DNA of 64,000 bases from Mesorhizobium sp. ES1-1 (GCF_020164785.1 NZ_JAIUGX010000002.1:1-64000); one strand, 5' to 3'. Positions 24,014-33,952 are shown, counted from the first letter of the stretch. Made by a program: numbers and translations. Notes: generated by a model from the letters alone, not told the origin.

Positions 24014-25516
24014 ATGGATCTCGTCACCGTCAACGGCCTGTCCAAACGCTATGGCGGCATCGTCGCGCTCAGCGAAGCGACATTCAGCGCCAGCGCCGGC
24101 GAGGTGCATGCGCTGCTCGGCGAGAACGGCGCCGGCAAGAGCACCTTTATCCAAATCCTGTCGGGTGCGGTCCAGCATGATGGTGGCTCGATCCTGGTGG
24201 AAGGACAGGATTATCGCACCGCAAATCCGGATGCAGCGCAAGCACGCGGCATCGCCGCCGTGTTCCAGGAATTGTCTCTGATCCCCGATCTCACCGTCGA
24301 GCAGAACATCTGGTTCCGTCATGAACCAAAGACGTTGCTGCGCACCGTCAACCGCGCGGAGATGCGTCGCAAGACGCTGGCGCTGCTCGACAAATACAAT
24401 TTCCCGACGCTGCGTCCTGACCAGGAACTGCGGCGGCTGACCTTGGCCGAGCGGCAGATCGTCGAGATCGCCAAGGGTTTGGCAAAGGACCCCCGCATCC
24501 TGATCCTAGACGAGGCGACGTCGGCGCTGCCAGCGCGGGAGGCGGAGTGGCTGCTCAAGCTGACCCGGCAGCTGGCTGCCGAAGGCAGGCTGGTCATCTT
24601 CATCTCGCATCGCATGGCCGAGGTGCGCGCCATTGCCGACCGGCTGACCATCTTCCGCAATGGCAGCACCATCGCCGTGCACGAGGCGAATGCCGTCTCT
24701 GACAATGAAATCGTCACCCAGATGATCGGCCGCCACCTCGACCGGCTCTATCCCGAGCGCATCGCCACGGCGACCGATCGCATCGCGCTGAGCGTCAAGG
24801 AGTTTTCCAGCGGCAGCCGGCTTTCGGGTGTCGACTTTGCCCTGCGCGAGGGCGAGGTGCTCGGTGTCGGCGGCCTGCAGGGCCATGGCCAGCGCGAACT
24901 GTTCCAGTCGCTGTTTGGCGCCACCAAGGCCAGCGGCACCATTGAACTGTGGGGCAAGCCGGTGTCCATCAACAATCCACGCCAGGCGTTGACGGGCAGG
25001 GACGGCATCGCCCTGGTGCCGGAGGACCGGCGCGGGCAGGGCCTGCTGCTGACCAAGAGCGTGCGCGAGAACCTGACCCTGTCGGTCATCGGGCGCTTCA
25101 CCGAGCACGGCCTGCTGAGCCGGCGAAAGGAAGCGGACCTGGTCAAGGAAATGGTCGACTTCCTGCGCATCAAGGCGGGTACGCCTGAGCAGCTCGCCGG
25201 CACGCTGTCCGGCGGCAACCAGCAGAAGGTGATCTTCGGCAAGATGCTGCTGACGCAGGCGCGCGTGCTGCTGCTCTACGATCCGACACGCGGCGTCGAT
25301 GTCGGCACGAAGGGCGAAATCTTCCAGCTGATGCGGGAACTGGCGGCCAAGGGCTACGCCATCCTGTTCCATTCCAGCGACATGCCGGAACTGGTCCATG
25401 TCGCCGACCGCGTGCTGGTGATGCGCAACGGACGTGTGGCCGCGACCCTTGAAGGCGACCGGATTTCGGAGGCGGATATCCTGCGCGCCGCCATGCTCGA
25501 GAGCGAGGCTGCCTGA
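24014..25516 (+). CDS. sugar ABC transporter ATP-binding protein
   Basis: A 500-residue double-domain RbsA/MglA-type ATPase. The N-terminal domain has GENGAGKST and LDEATS, with the signature written LTLAERQ. The C-terminal domain has LSGGNQQK, but Walker B is LLYDPTRGVD instead of LxDEPTRGVD, so the Asp-Glu pair is altered. The start at 24014 is chosen because an earlier ATG at 23984 falls inside a hairpin. It works with the two downstream permeases. The C-terminal site may be catalytically weak, as it often is in this family. Confidence 0.86.
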   Translation: MDLVTVNGLSKRYGGIVALSEATFSASAGEVHALLGENGAGKSTFIQILSGAVQHDGGSILVEGQDYRTANPDAAQARGIAAVFQELSLIPDLTVEQNIWFRHEPKTLLRTVNRAEMRRKTLALLDKYNFPTLRPDQELRRLTLAERQIVEIAKGLAKDPRILILDEATSALPAREAEWLLKLTRQLAAEGRLVIFISHRMAEVRAIADRLTIFRNGSTIAVHEANAVSDNEIVTQMIGRHLDRLYPERIATATDRIALSVKEFSSGSRLSGVDFALREGEVLGVGGLQGHGQRELFQSLFGATKASGTIELWGKPVSINNPRQALTGRDGIALVPEDRRGQGLLLTKSVRENLTLSVIGRFTEHGLLSRRKEADLVKEMVDFLRIKAGTPEQLAGTLSGGNQQKVIFGKMLLTQARVLLLYDPTRGVDVGTKGEIFQLMRELAAKGYAILFHSSDMPELVHVADRVLVMRNGRVAATLEGDRISEADILRAAMLESEAA

Positions 25517-25518
25517 GC

Positions 25519-26529
25519 ATGGCAATGTCCGTCGCGGAAAGATCGGTCGAGACGAAAATGCAGCCGCCTGGCATCGATTGGCGCGGCCGCGTGCTGGACC
25601 GCGCGCCGTTCCTGGTCGCCTGCCTGATGCTGGCGCTTATTGTCGCCATCTACGGCAGCCTGCAGTCCGGCGTCTTCACGTTGGACGAGATCAATCTGGA
25701 TACGGCGGCGGCGATGACGCTGATGCTGGCGGCGACAGGGCAGACCATCGTTCTGGTGCGCGGCGGCATTGATCTGTCGATCGGCGGCATGATCAGCCTC
25801 GGCACTGTCATCGCGGCGACGCGCTTCACCGACGATCCGTCGACCACGGCACTGTGGATGGTCATCATCCTGGCGCTCGGGTTCCTCATCGGCGCGTTCA
25901 ACGGCCTGTTGATTTCGCTGCTCAAGCTGCAGCCCTTCCTGGTGACGCTGGCGACCTGGTCTATCCTCAACGGCATCGCCATGATCATCCTTCCGACCGA
26001 CGGTGGCAGCATTCCCGGCTGGTGGGTCGGATTTGCCTCGGCGCAACTGTTCGGCCTGACCAGCCCTGTCTGGATGCTGCTGGCGCTGCTGATGTTCTGG
26101 TGGTGGTTCCGCGCGACCGGCGTCGGGCTTACCATCCAGGCGACCGGATCCAATGAGAAATCCGCCTTCCTGTCGGGCGTCTCGATCACCCGCGTCAATC
26201 TCGTCACCTACGGCCTGTCGGGCCTGTTCGCGGCGGGTGCGGCGCTGTTCCTGGTGACGCAGACCGGGGCGGGTTCGCCGACCATCGGAAAGGATTACAT
26301 CCTGCCTTCGGTAGCGGCGGCTGTCATCGGTGGAGTCAGCCTGTTCGGCGGCCGCGGGCACCTCGCCGGCACGCTGATCGGCGCCTTCGTGCTGACCCTG
26401 ATCGGCAATCTCGTCTTCGTTCTGCACGTGTCGAGCTATTGGCAGCCGGTCGCGTCGGGCGTCATCCTGCTGCTTTCGGTGCTGGCCAGTTCCGTCGCCG
26501 AGAAGGCCGCAAGGAACCGTGTCCAATGA
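25519..26529 (+). CDS. sugar ABC transporter permease 1
   Basis: A 336-residue RbsC-type membrane permease with the family pattern GGIDLSIGGMISLGTV in the first third and AAVIGGVSLFGGRGHLAGTLIG near the end. It begins 2 bases after the ATPase stop. Together with the next gene it would form a heterodimeric channel. Confidence 0.88.
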   Translation: MAMSVAERSVETKMQPPGIDWRGRVLDRAPFLVACLMLALIVAIYGSLQSGVFTLDEINLDTAAAMTLMLAATGQTIVLVRGGIDLSIGGMISLGTVIAATRFTDDPSTTALWMVIILALGFLIGAFNGLLISLLKLQPFLVTLATWSILNGIAMIILPTDGGSIPGWWVGFASAQLFGLTSPVWMLLALLMFWWWFRATGVGLTIQATGSNEKSAFLSGVSITRVNLVTYGLSGLFAAGAALFLVTQTGAGSPTIGKDYILPSVAAAVIGGVSLFGGRGHLAGTLIGAFVLTLIGNLVFVLHVSSYWQPVASGVILLLSVLASSVAEKAARNRVQ

Positions 26530-27494
26530 GCGCCTTTCTCGCCCGTAACCGGCTCATCGTGCTGGCCTATGCCGGCATGGTCGTGCTGCTCCTGGTCACG
26601 GCGCTGTTTTCGCCGGGCTTCCTCTCCATCTCCAACATGCGCTCGACCGTGGTGCTGGCCGCCTTCGTCGGCATCGTGGCCCTCGGCCAGACTGTCGTCA
26701 TCATCGGCGGCGGCATCGACCTGTCGGTCCCCTGGGTGCTGAATTCCGCGGCCATCGTTATGGCTCTTCTGTGTGGCGGCCAGGACCTGCCGCTGGTGTG
26801 GGTCATGCCGCTGCTGCTCGCCGGCGGAGCCCTCATCGGCCTGGTCAACGGCGTCGGCGTCGCCCAGTTCGGCGTGCCGCCGATCATCATGACATTAGCG
26901 ACCAACGTCATCCTGCAAGGCCTCATCCTGGTGCTGACCGGCGGCTCGCCGACGCCCTCGGCGCCGGCCCTGATCCAGTTCCTGTCGGTCGGGCGCATCG
27001 GCGGCTTTCCCGTCATTGCATTGATATGGCTGGCATTGACCCTCGCGGCGACGTTGCTGCTCTCCAAGGCGGCGTTCGGACGTCACCTCTACGCGCTCGG
27101 CACCAGCGCGACGGTCGCCGAGTTCTCCGGCGTGCCGACGGCGCGCACCACCATACTGACCTATGTCATATCGGGACTGACCGCCGCTTTCGCCGGCATG
27201 CTTCTGACCGGCTATTCCGGCCAGGCCTATCTCGGCATGGGCGACGCCTATCTCTTCACGTCGATCGCTGCCGTCGCCATCGGCGGCGCGTCGATCCTCG
27301 GCGGCAGCGGCCACTATCTCGGCACCGTGGCCGGCGCCATGGTGCTGACGATCCTCACCGGACTTCTTCCGGCCCTCAATCTGTCGAGCGGTGCGCTGCT
27401 CGTTGTCTATGGCGCGGTGATCCTGCTCACCGTTTCGATCGGCAGCGAAACATTTTCCGGCCTAGGCGGCAAGCTGCGCGGAAAGGCGAACTGA
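26526..27494 (+). CDS. sugar ABC transporter permease 2
   Basis: A 322-residue RbsC-type permease with GGGIDLSVPWVLNSAAIV and AAVAIGGASILGGSGHYLG. Its ATG overlaps the stop of permease 1, indicating coupled translation. The SMP-30 lactonase gene follows after 2 bases, so the imported sugar or its oxidised lactone is likely the lactonase substrate. Confidence 0.88.
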   Translation: MSAFLARNRLIVLAYAGMVVLLLVTALFSPGFLSISNMRSTVVLAAFVGIVALGQTVVIIGGGIDLSVPWVLNSAAIVMALLCGGQDLPLVWVMPLLLAGGALIGLVNGVGVAQFGVPPIIMTLATNVILQGLILVLTGGSPTPSAPALIQFLSVGRIGGFPVIALIWLALTLAATLLLSKAAFGRHLYALGTSATVAEFSGVPTARTTILTYVISGLTAAFAGMLLTGYSGQAYLGMGDAYLFTSIAAVAIGGASILGGSGHYLGTVAGAMVLTILTGLLPALNLSSGALLVVYGAVILLTVSIGSETFSGLGGKLRGKAN

Positions 27495-27496
27495 GC

Positions 27497-28378
27497 ATGG
27501 TTGAAATCACCTGTGTCGTCGATGCCAGAGCCGAGCTCGGAGAAGGCACTCTTTGGGATCCGCGGGCCGGGGTGCTCTGGTGGATCGACATCTGGAAGAA
27601 GCTGATCCATCGCTACGATCCAGCGACCGGCAAGGACGAAGTTTTCGAGGCTCCGGAATATCTTGGCTGCCTCGGCCTGCGCGAGAAGGGCGGCCTGGTG
27701 CTGACCATGGCCGACGGCTTCCATTTCTTCGACCCGGCGACCGGCAAATTCGAGGCGATCGTCGATCCGGAAGCGGATATGCCCAACACTCGCTTCAACG
27801 ATGGCAAGCCAGACAGGCAAGGCCGGTTCTGGTCGGGCTCGATGTTCGAGGTGGCGGGCCAGCCGATTGAATTCATCGGCGCGCTCTACCGGCTCGATCC
27901 CGACCTGTCGGTCCACAAGATGATCGACGGCATCGGCTGTTCCAACGGCCTGGCATGGAGCCCGGATTCGAAGACCATGTATTTCTCCGATAGTCATGCG
28001 GGCGCCGTCTGGGCCTATGATTTCGACCCCGTCCGCGGCGACATCGAGAACCGCCGCACCTTTATCGACATGACGGTGACGGGCGGCGTCGCCGACGGCG
28101 CGACTGTCGATGCCGAAGGCTGTTACTGGGTCACCATCCCGGTCACCGGCAAGGTCTGTCGCTACGACCCGGACGGCCGGTTGATGCAGACAGTGGTGCT
28201 GCCGACCGATCTGCCGACCTGCTGCGAATTCGGCGGCAAGGACCTCGACATCCTCTATGTCACCTCGGCCGTGCTCAAGCGCCCGGACGCTCACTTCTCC
28301 GGCCAGCAAAATCCGGGCGGATTGTTCGCGCTCGACGTCGGCGTCAAGGGCCTTCCCCTACCGCCTTTCAAAGGCTGA
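27497..28378 (+). CDS. SMP-30/gluconolactonase family lactonase
   Basis: A 293-residue six-bladed beta-propeller lactonase. Expected metal ligands are all visible: Glu in AELGEGTLWD, Asn/Asp in RFNDGKPDRQGRFWSGSM, Asn in GCSNGLAWSPDSKTMYFSD and Asp in GGVADGATVDAEGCYWV. It hydrolyses a sugar lactone to the sugar acid in the cytoplasm. It is the last gene of the transport operon and supplies the acid for the dehydratases at 11006 or 14940. The particular lactone is unknown. Confidence 0.87.
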   Translation: MVEITCVVDARAELGEGTLWDPRAGVLWWIDIWKKLIHRYDPATGKDEVFEAPEYLGCLGLREKGGLVLTMADGFHFFDPATGKFEAIVDPEADMPNTRFNDGKPDRQGRFWSGSMFEVAGQPIEFIGALYRLDPDLSVHKMIDGIGCSNGLAWSPDSKTMYFSDSHAGAVWAYDFDPVRGDIENRRTFIDMTVTGGVADGATVDAEGCYWVTIPVTGKVCRYDPDGRLMQTVVLPTDLPTCCEFGGKDLDILYVTSAVLKRPDAHFSGQQNPGGLFALDVGVKGLPLPPFKG

Positions 28379-28998
28379 CGGGAGTCCGCAACTGAAAGCA
28401 ATGACGACAGCGCGATGCCGGCCAAATGCATGGCAACGCAGCATTGATATTTTCGCCTATTGTCTTTGATCCACGGTTCCTTGTCCCGGGTGGCGGTCTT
28501 TCGCGCCGAAGGAACCGGCTGTGTAAGGTTGGGTAATCTGCTGCGCACCTGCCTGCGCCCGTAACGCGCGCAAGGCCGTAACCGCCCCGAATGTGGCCCC
28601 ATTTCCCCAATTGACAGAATCAGCCTCAGCCTGGTCTTCGCCGGTCGGTCCCTCGGCATCAAACAGGTCGACGACCCATATCTGGCTGGCCAGCTCCATG
28701 AATCATGATTTGGCATATTTCGATGTGAGACATGCAAGCTCGAACTACTCCAAAACCCTTCGGCCAAAAGTGTTACCTATGTCTCAGGTATGAACCGTAA
28801 CCCCTGTGTCTGGAACGGACCGCCGGTCGATGGCTGGGGCGCCAAGATCCTAGTTCGTCATTTCTTCCATAATTATCAAGCAAGAACAGGGACATAGCAC
28901 AGTCGATGTGACGTTGTCTAAAGCAGCTGTAGCAGCAATCTGGTACTCGGTATGAGGCCATCAAAAACCAATTGACAACAAACGGTGCATTGTGAAAC
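28379..28998. other. 620-base intergenic region between clusters I and II
   Basis: No strongly supported gene. A minus-strand frame at 28457-28699 (80 residues) has no recognisable pattern and I leave it out. The segment near 28745-28800 (GTTACCTATGTCTCAGG, then a GTAAC) looks like an insertion-sequence terminus, from memory only. At 28831-28844 is a 14-bp copy of the tRNA-Gln 3' end. A TTGACA at 28972-28977 may be the -35 of the cluster II promoter. Confidence 0.4.
28831..28844 (-). repeat. 14-bp copy of tRNA-Gln 3' end (candidate att site)
   Basis: TGGCTGGGGCGCCA is identical to 52049-52062, which is the 3' end of tRNA-Gln including the encoded CCA, in the same orientation. The match stops exactly at the CCA boundary. 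A decayed attachment site left by an island inserted in the tRNA gene is the simplest reading. A 14-bp match could still be chance. Confidence 0.45.
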
Positions 28999-29029
28999 GG
29001 TGAGAACGTTCTCAGAGAACGTTCTCACC
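28999..29029. promoter_or_regulatory. double LacI-type operator (two GAGAACGTTCTC palindromes)
   Basis: TGAGAACGTTCTCA (29001-29014) and GAGAACGTTCTC (29015-29026) abut and together make a 31-bp palindrome around one central base. The same core recurs at 32645-32664. An AACGTT centre is typical for LacI-family proteins; the regulator at 35313 is the likely binder. It lies about 30 bases before the first gene of cluster II. Confidence 0.7.
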
Positions 29030-29058
29030 GCAGCTGCGGCCTTACCTTGGGAGGAGGT

Positions 29059-30594
29059 ATGAGCATCGACGAGACCGGACCAGCCCTGCGCATCGACAGG
29101 ATCGCGAAATCCTACGGTCCGACCGTGGCGCTCGATTCTGTTTCCATCGACATGCGCCCGGGCGAGGTCCACGCGCTCCTGGGCGAGAACGGTGCCGGCA
29201 AGTCGACGCTGGTAAAGATCCTCAGCGGCGTGGTGAAGCCGGACAGCGGATCGATGTCGATTCTGGGGGCTTCCTACACTCCGCACGGCATTGTCGATGC
29301 GCGCACTCAAGGGGTGGCGACGGCTTTCCAGGAACTCAGCCTCCTGCCCAATCTTAGCATTGCCGAGAATCTGCTGCTGCCGAAAATGCCGAAGGGGATG
29401 CTGGGCCTGCATTCGCATCGCACAGCCAGGGCTTCCGCCGACAGGATCCTCAAGGAATACGGTCTCGCGCATTTTGATCCCACCACGCCGGTCGGCGTGC
29501 TCTCGCTGTCGGATCGCCAGCGGCTCGAAATCGTCCGCGCCTTTACCCATGCCGCGAAACTGCTGATCCTCGATGAGCCGACCGCAGCTCTCGCCGACGT
29601 CGAATGGCTTTTCGGGCTCGTGCGCCGGCAAAAGTCCCTGCGGACCGCCATCCTCTACATTTCTCATCGGCTCGGCGAAGTGCGCACCTTGTGCTCGCGC
29701 GCTACCATCCTGCGCAACGGGCGCAGCATCGGCACCGTCGAGCTTTCGGGCGCTTCGGACGCGAATATCTTCGAGATGATGGTCGGCCGCAGCGCGCGCG
29801 AAACGACCAACGCCCTGCCGGCTGCCGGGGACGCGGCGCCCATAGCGCTCGCCGTCAAGGGGCTTTCGGGCGGCATCTTGAGCAACGTGTCGTTCAATGT
29901 CAGGCAGGGCGAGATCGTTGGCATCGCCGCGCTCGAAGGCCAAGGTCAGCGAGACCTGTTCAGGACGCTGATCGGACTTACCAAGGTCAAGGGCGGAAGC
30001 GTCGAGATCGACGGCGTGCGCGCCGAGATAGGCAGTCCGGGCGCCGCGCTCCGGACCGGCAACGGCCTCGCCTTCCTGCCGGAGGACCGCAAGTCGGAAG
30101 GCATCCTGGCCGGCCTCACCACGGCCAGCAACATGGTGCTTCCCATCATCTCTCGCATCGCGCGGGGCGGCGTCGTCTGGCCGGCCGGCGAGCGTCGCGC
30201 CGCGCGCGAGACGGCAGCGGTGGTCGACCTCCAGGAACGCTATCTGCACTTCAAGATCGACGAATTGTCGGGCGGCAACCAGCAGAAGGCGCTGCTGGCG
30301 CGCGTCATCATGACCGGCGCCCGCACGCTGCTGCTCTTCGATCCGACGCGTGGCGTCGATGTCGGAACCAAGCAGTCGATCTACGAGGCGATCCGTAAAT
30401 TCGCCGCCGACGGCGGCTCCGTGCTCTTCTATTCGTCCGAACTGCCGGAACTCGTCCACCTCGCACATCGCTGCCTCGTGCTCTATGGCGGCCGTATCTT
30501 CGCCGAATACGAGGCCGGCGCCATAGACGAGCAGACGATCGTCGGCGCGCTTATCGGCCATGCCCGGGGGGCGGACGTTGTGGTGGCCGCATGA
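29059..30594 (+). CDS. sugar ABC transporter ATP-binding protein (cluster II)
   Basis: A 511-residue double-domain sugar ATPase. The N-terminal domain has GENGAGKST, signature LSLSDRQ and LDEPTAAL; the C-terminal domain has LSGGNQQKALLAR with an altered Walker B, LLFDPTRGVD. GGGAGGAGGT is directly before the ATG. It opens an operon behind a double operator. The atypical order ATPase, permease, permease, binding protein differs from cluster I. Its last bases overlap the first permease ATG. Confidence 0.87.
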   Translation: MSIDETGPALRIDRIAKSYGPTVALDSVSIDMRPGEVHALLGENGAGKSTLVKILSGVVKPDSGSMSILGASYTPHGIVDARTQGVATAFQELSLLPNLSIAENLLLPKMPKGMLGLHSHRTARASADRILKEYGLAHFDPTTPVGVLSLSDRQRLEIVRAFTHAAKLLILDEPTAALADVEWLFGLVRRQKSLRTAILYISHRLGEVRTLCSRATILRNGRSIGTVELSGASDANIFEMMVGRSARETTNALPAAGDAAPIALAVKGLSGGILSNVSFNVRQGEIVGIAALEGQGQRDLFRTLIGLTKVKGGSVEIDGVRAEIGSPGAALRTGNGLAFLPEDRKSEGILAGLTTASNMVLPIISRIARGGVVWPAGERRAARETAAVVDLQERYLHFKIDELSGGNQQKALLARVIMTGARTLLLFDPTRGVDVGTKQSIYEAIRKFAADGGSVLFYSSELPELVHLAHRCLVLYGGRIFAEYEAGAIDEQTIVGALIGHARGADVVVAA

Positions 30595-31583
30595 GCGCGA
30601 TCGCGGCAAATCCGGCGCCTCGCCGCTCGCGTCCGTGGCGCGCCGTCGTCAGCGGCACCGGCATCGTGGCGCTGATCTACGTGCTGCTCTATGCGCTCTA
30701 CGCTTTCTGGCAGCCCGATGCGCTATCGGTCTACACATTCACCGACCTCGTCAACAATTCGACTCCGCTGGCGCTCGCGGCGGCGGGCGAGACGCTGGTG
30801 GTCATCAGCCGCGGCTTCGACCTGTCCGTCGCGGGCGTCGTGTCGCTGACCAACGTGCTGATGGCCGTCTATCCGCTCGACGGGCCGGGTGGCGCGCTGA
30901 TCAGCCTGTTGATGTGCTGCGCGATCGGCGCGTTGGTCGGGTTGATCAACGGCATCCTGGTCGCGAAACTCGGGCTCCAGACCATCGCCGCGACGCTGGG
31001 CACCATGATCGTCTGCCAGGGGCTGGCGCTCGTCATTCTGGATGCGCCAGGCGGCATGGTCGCCGACTTCGTCACCTATACCTTGACCGACACGCTGTTC
31101 GGCGTTGTTCCGATCGCCGGCTTGTTCCTGGTCGCGGCCATTGTGCTCTGGCTGGCCTTCCGGCGCACCAACACCGGCATCGGTCTTTATGCGATCGGCG
31201 CCGACGAGCAGTCGGCCCGTTTCTCAGGCGTGGCCGTATCCCGCGTTCGCATCGCTGCCTTCGTCGGCGCCGGCATCCTCTACGGCGTCGCCGGCTTCAT
31301 GCTGAGTGCCCAGACCGCGACCGGCAACCCGACGGCGGGCACGCCCTTCCTGATGCTCACCTTCGCCGCCGTGGCGCTCGGCGGAACGCCGCTCAGCGGC
31401 GGCCGCGGCAGCCTTGTCGGCTCGATCCTCGGCGCCGGCACGCTCATGCTGCTGCAGAAGGTGCTCTTCTCGGGTGGCGTGTCCTCTTTCTACACCGGCA
31501 TCTTCCAGGGCTTCGTCCTGGTGCTCGCGATCGTCTTCGGCAACGCGGTGGCGCGCCTGCTCAGGAAGGACGAAGTCCGGTGA
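30591..31583 (+). CDS. sugar ABC transporter permease 1 (cluster II)
   Basis: A 330-residue RbsC-type permease: many hydrophobic segments, SRGFDLSVAGVVSLTNV in the first third, AAVALGGTPLSGGRGSLVGS near the end. Its start overlaps the ATPase stop, and its stop overlaps the GTG start of the next permease, so the three are translated as a unit. The substrate is unknown but probably a small polyol, sugar or sugar acid given the downstream enzymes. Confidence 0.87.
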   Translation: MSAIAANPAPRRSRPWRAVVSGTGIVALIYVLLYALYAFWQPDALSVYTFTDLVNNSTPLALAAAGETLVVISRGFDLSVAGVVSLTNVLMAVYPLDGPGGALISLLMCCAIGALVGLINGILVAKLGLQTIAATLGTMIVCQGLALVILDAPGGMVADFVTYTLTDTLFGVVPIAGLFLVAAIVLWLAFRRTNTGIGLYAIGADEQSARFSGVAVSRVRIAAFVGAGILYGVAGFMLSAQTATGNPTAGTPFLMLTFAAVALGGTPLSGGRGSLVGSILGAGTLMLLQKVLFSGGVSSFYTGIFQGFVLVLAIVFGNAVARLLRKDEVR

Positions 31584-32608
31584 ACGCACACAAGGACATA
31601 AAGATGCCATTCGAGGCCTCTTCCGACCGGCGCGGCAGACAGAAGCTCGACCGGGAAACCGTAAACACGCTTCTCGTGTTCGGATTGAGCATCGTTCTGA
31701 TTGTGTGCTCGCGCTTCATCAGCCCCGCGCTCGGGTCCTGGAGCCAGGTGCTGACAGTGCTGATCCTTGCCTCATTCCTGGTCATCATGTCGTTCGGGCA
31801 GGGGCTGGTCATCCTGATCGGCGGGCTGGATCTATCAATCCCCGCCCTCATCACGCTCGGCGGTGTCCTGACCACGACCTGGATAGGCACGGCTGACACA
31901 GGCGTCTGGTATATGCTGCCGGCCATCCTCGTCATATGTGCCCTTGTTGGCGCGGTGAGCGGCATCGGCATCGTGTGGTTGAAGGTGCCGCCCTTCATCA
32001 TGACGATGGCGACGTCGATTGTCGTCGCCTCGGTGGCGCTCGGCTACACAAGCGGCACGCCGCGCGGCGGCTCGCCATCGGCTTTGCTGTGGCTGATGAA
32101 GTCGTGGTTCCTCGGCGTGCCGGTGGTCATCTACTTCACCCTTGCCTTCATCCTGTTAGGCTGGCTCCTGCAAAATTTCACCGCGCTTGGACGCCGGCTT
32201 CGAGCACTGGGCACCAACCGGAACGCGGCACTTATCGCCGGTGTCAGCGTCAACCGGCTCGAACTCGTACCCTACGCGATCAGCGCTGCCTGCGCCGGCT
32301 TCGTCGGCATGATGCTGGTCGGCTATTCGAACGGCGCTACGCTCAGGATGGGCGACAGTTATATGCTGCCTTCGATCGCTGCCGTCGTGATCGGCGGCTC
32401 CTCCATCCTCGGCGGCAGCGGCACCTTCATAGGTACGGTCGGCGGCGCGATCCTTCTGACAACGCTAGGCACGATGATCTCGGCCATCGGGCTCAGCGAA
32501 GGGTGGCGGACCATTATCGAGGGCGCGATCATTGTCGGGGCTTTGCTGGTGCTGCGGGGGGAGTTCCTGACCCACATCGGAAATCGGATGCTGACGCGAG
32601 GAAAATGA
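31580..32608 (+). CDS. sugar ABC transporter permease 2 (cluster II)
   Basis: A 342-residue RbsC-type permease from a GTG start that overlaps the preceding stop; the ATG at 31604 is an alternative. It has IGGLDLSIPALITLGGVL and AAVVIGGSSILGGSGTFIG. It pairs with permease 1. A palindromic operator and the binding-protein gene follow, suggesting a second promoter for the binding protein. Confidence 0.86.
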   Translation: MNAHKDIKMPFEASSDRRGRQKLDRETVNTLLVFGLSIVLIVCSRFISPALGSWSQVLTVLILASFLVIMSFGQGLVILIGGLDLSIPALITLGGVLTTTWIGTADTGVWYMLPAILVICALVGAVSGIGIVWLKVPPFIMTMATSIVVASVALGYTSGTPRGGSPSALLWLMKSWFLGVPVVIYFTLAFILLGWLLQNFTALGRRLRALGTNRNAALIAGVSVNRLELVPYAISAACAGFVGMMLVGYSNGATLRMGDSYMLPSIAAVVIGGSSILGGSGTFIGTVGGAILLTTLGTMISAIGLSEGWRTIIEGAIIVGALLVLRGEFLTHIGNRMLTRGK

Positions 32609-32644
32609 CCCAGCGCCAGCATGCACCAATTGTCTTTTGTCCAA

Positions 32645-32664
32645 TTGTGAGAACGTTCTCACAA
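32645..32664. promoter_or_regulatory. perfect 20-bp palindromic operator before binding-protein gene
   Basis: TTGTGAGAACGTTCTCACAA is a perfect palindrome sharing the GAGAACGTTCTC core with 28999-29029. It lies 50 bases before the binding-protein start, implying independent control of that gene by the same LacI-type regulator. Confidence 0.72.
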
Positions 32665-32714
32665 GCTCTGGTCCGGCACCTGCAGGGGCCAAATTCCAAA
32701 GGGAGGTTGATGTA

Positions 32715-33935
32715 ATGAACTTATTGAAAAGACTGGGACTGGCGGCGTCGTTGACGCTTGCCACAACCGCGGGTGTCGCGACGGTCATCGACCACGCCCA
32801 CGCGCAGGACAAGAAACTAAAGGTCTATCTGTCGCTGAGCTATAGCGGCAATTCGTGGCAGTCCGAGGCCGCCAACATCGTCAAGGCACTGGCGCAGACG
32901 CCTCCCTATGACAAGACGGTGGAATTGAAGGAGGTCATCTCGGGCACCGATCCGCAGGCGCAGATCTCTGCCTATGAAAGCATGATCCAGGATGGCGCCG
33001 ACGGCATCATCAGCTTCCCGATTTCGTCGACGGCGCTGAACCGCACCATCCATCGCGGCTGCCAGAAGGGCGTGCTCTTCTTCATGTATGACGCGACGGT
33101 GACCGAACCCTGCGCCTATAATGTCAGCTACATCACCGCCGGTTTCGGCGAGAACAGCGCCCAGGCGCTGGTCAATATCCTTGGCGGTAAGGGAAACATC
33201 TTCCTCAGCCGTGGCGTTCCGGGCAACTCGGTGGACAAGCGCCATACCGACGGCGCGATGCACATCTTCAAGCAGTATCCCGGCATCAAGGTGGTGGCGG
33301 AATATTACTCATACTGGGATGACCGCACCACGCAACAGGAGACGGCCAAGGCGCTTGCCGCGCATCCGGACGTCGACGGCATCTGGGCCCAGGCCGGCGA
33401 ATACGGCGCCATCCAGGCACAGCTCGACAAGGGTAACAAGCTGGTGCCGATGACCGGCGAGAACTCCGACGGCTTCCGCCTCGGCTTGGCCGATCCAAAG
33501 ATGCAGGGCATGGGCCTCAAGGGCGTCTCGGCCGGTTCGCCGCCCGCAACCTCCGGCTATGCGTTCAAGCTCATGATGGAGATCCTGACGAAGAAGCGCG
33601 AATTGAAGCCGATGAACGTCGAGTACCCGTTGCCGTGGGTGCCCGCTGATCAGGTCAAGCCCTGCAAGGGCGATACTTTTGCAGATGGCTGTAACGTGTT
33701 CCCGTCCGACAAGGTGCCTTCATCCTTCGTCACCGAAGTCTTCAATCCTGAGCTCCTGCCGGAACTGTCGCTACAGTCGGCGCTGGAAGGCAAGCCGACG
33801 CCCGGAGCGTCGATCCAGCCCCTGCCGGCGGATGTAAAGCATGCGCCCGACGCGCCCGGCATCAACTGCTCGTCCTGCAAGGCGCCGGCCGACGAATACA
33901 AGCTCACCAAGATCGAGCCGACAGTTAAGCCCTGA
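32715..33935 (+). CDS. sugar ABC transporter, periplasmic binding protein (cluster II)
   Basis: A 406-residue ribose-type binding protein, longer than the usual 320-350. The signal peptide ends near residue 32 (HAQDK). Mature [19 protein letters not shown] is the usual lobe I start. The extra length is a C-terminal extension after about residue 330, rich in Pro with a CSSCK motif near residue 390, which could be a disulphide or metal site. GGGAGG lies before the ATG. A 10-bp hairpin follows the gene. Confidence 0.87.
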   Translation: MNLLKRLGLAASLTLATTAGVATVIDHAHAQDKKLKVYLSLSYSGNSWQSEAANIVKALAQTPPYDKTVELKEVISGTDPQAQISAYESMIQDGADGIISFPISSTALNRTIHRGCQKGVLFFMYDATVTEPCAYNVSYITAGFGENSAQALVNILGGKGNIFLSRGVPGNSVDKRHTDGAMHIFKQYPGIKVVAEYYSYWDDRTTQQETAKALAAHPDVDGIWAQAGEYGAIQAQLDKGNKLVPMTGENSDGFRLGLADPKMQGMGLKGVSAGSPPATSGYAFKLMMEILTKKRELKPMNVEYPLPWVPADQVKPCKGDTFADGCNVFPSDKVPSSFVTEVFNPELLPELSLQSALEGKPTPGASIQPLPADVKHAPDAPGINCSSCKAPADEYKLTKIEPTVKP

Positions 33936-33952
33936 CGATCTGCAATGCGCCA

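Noticed and set aside
28457..28699. 80-residue minus-strand frame in the 28379-28998 gap
   Set aside because: No family pattern, no clear ribosome site, near presumed IS debris; random open frame is as likely.
28918..30609. 563-residue minus-strand frame opposite the cluster II ATPase
   Set aside because: Antisense shadow of a gene with Walker motifs and a strong ribosome site.
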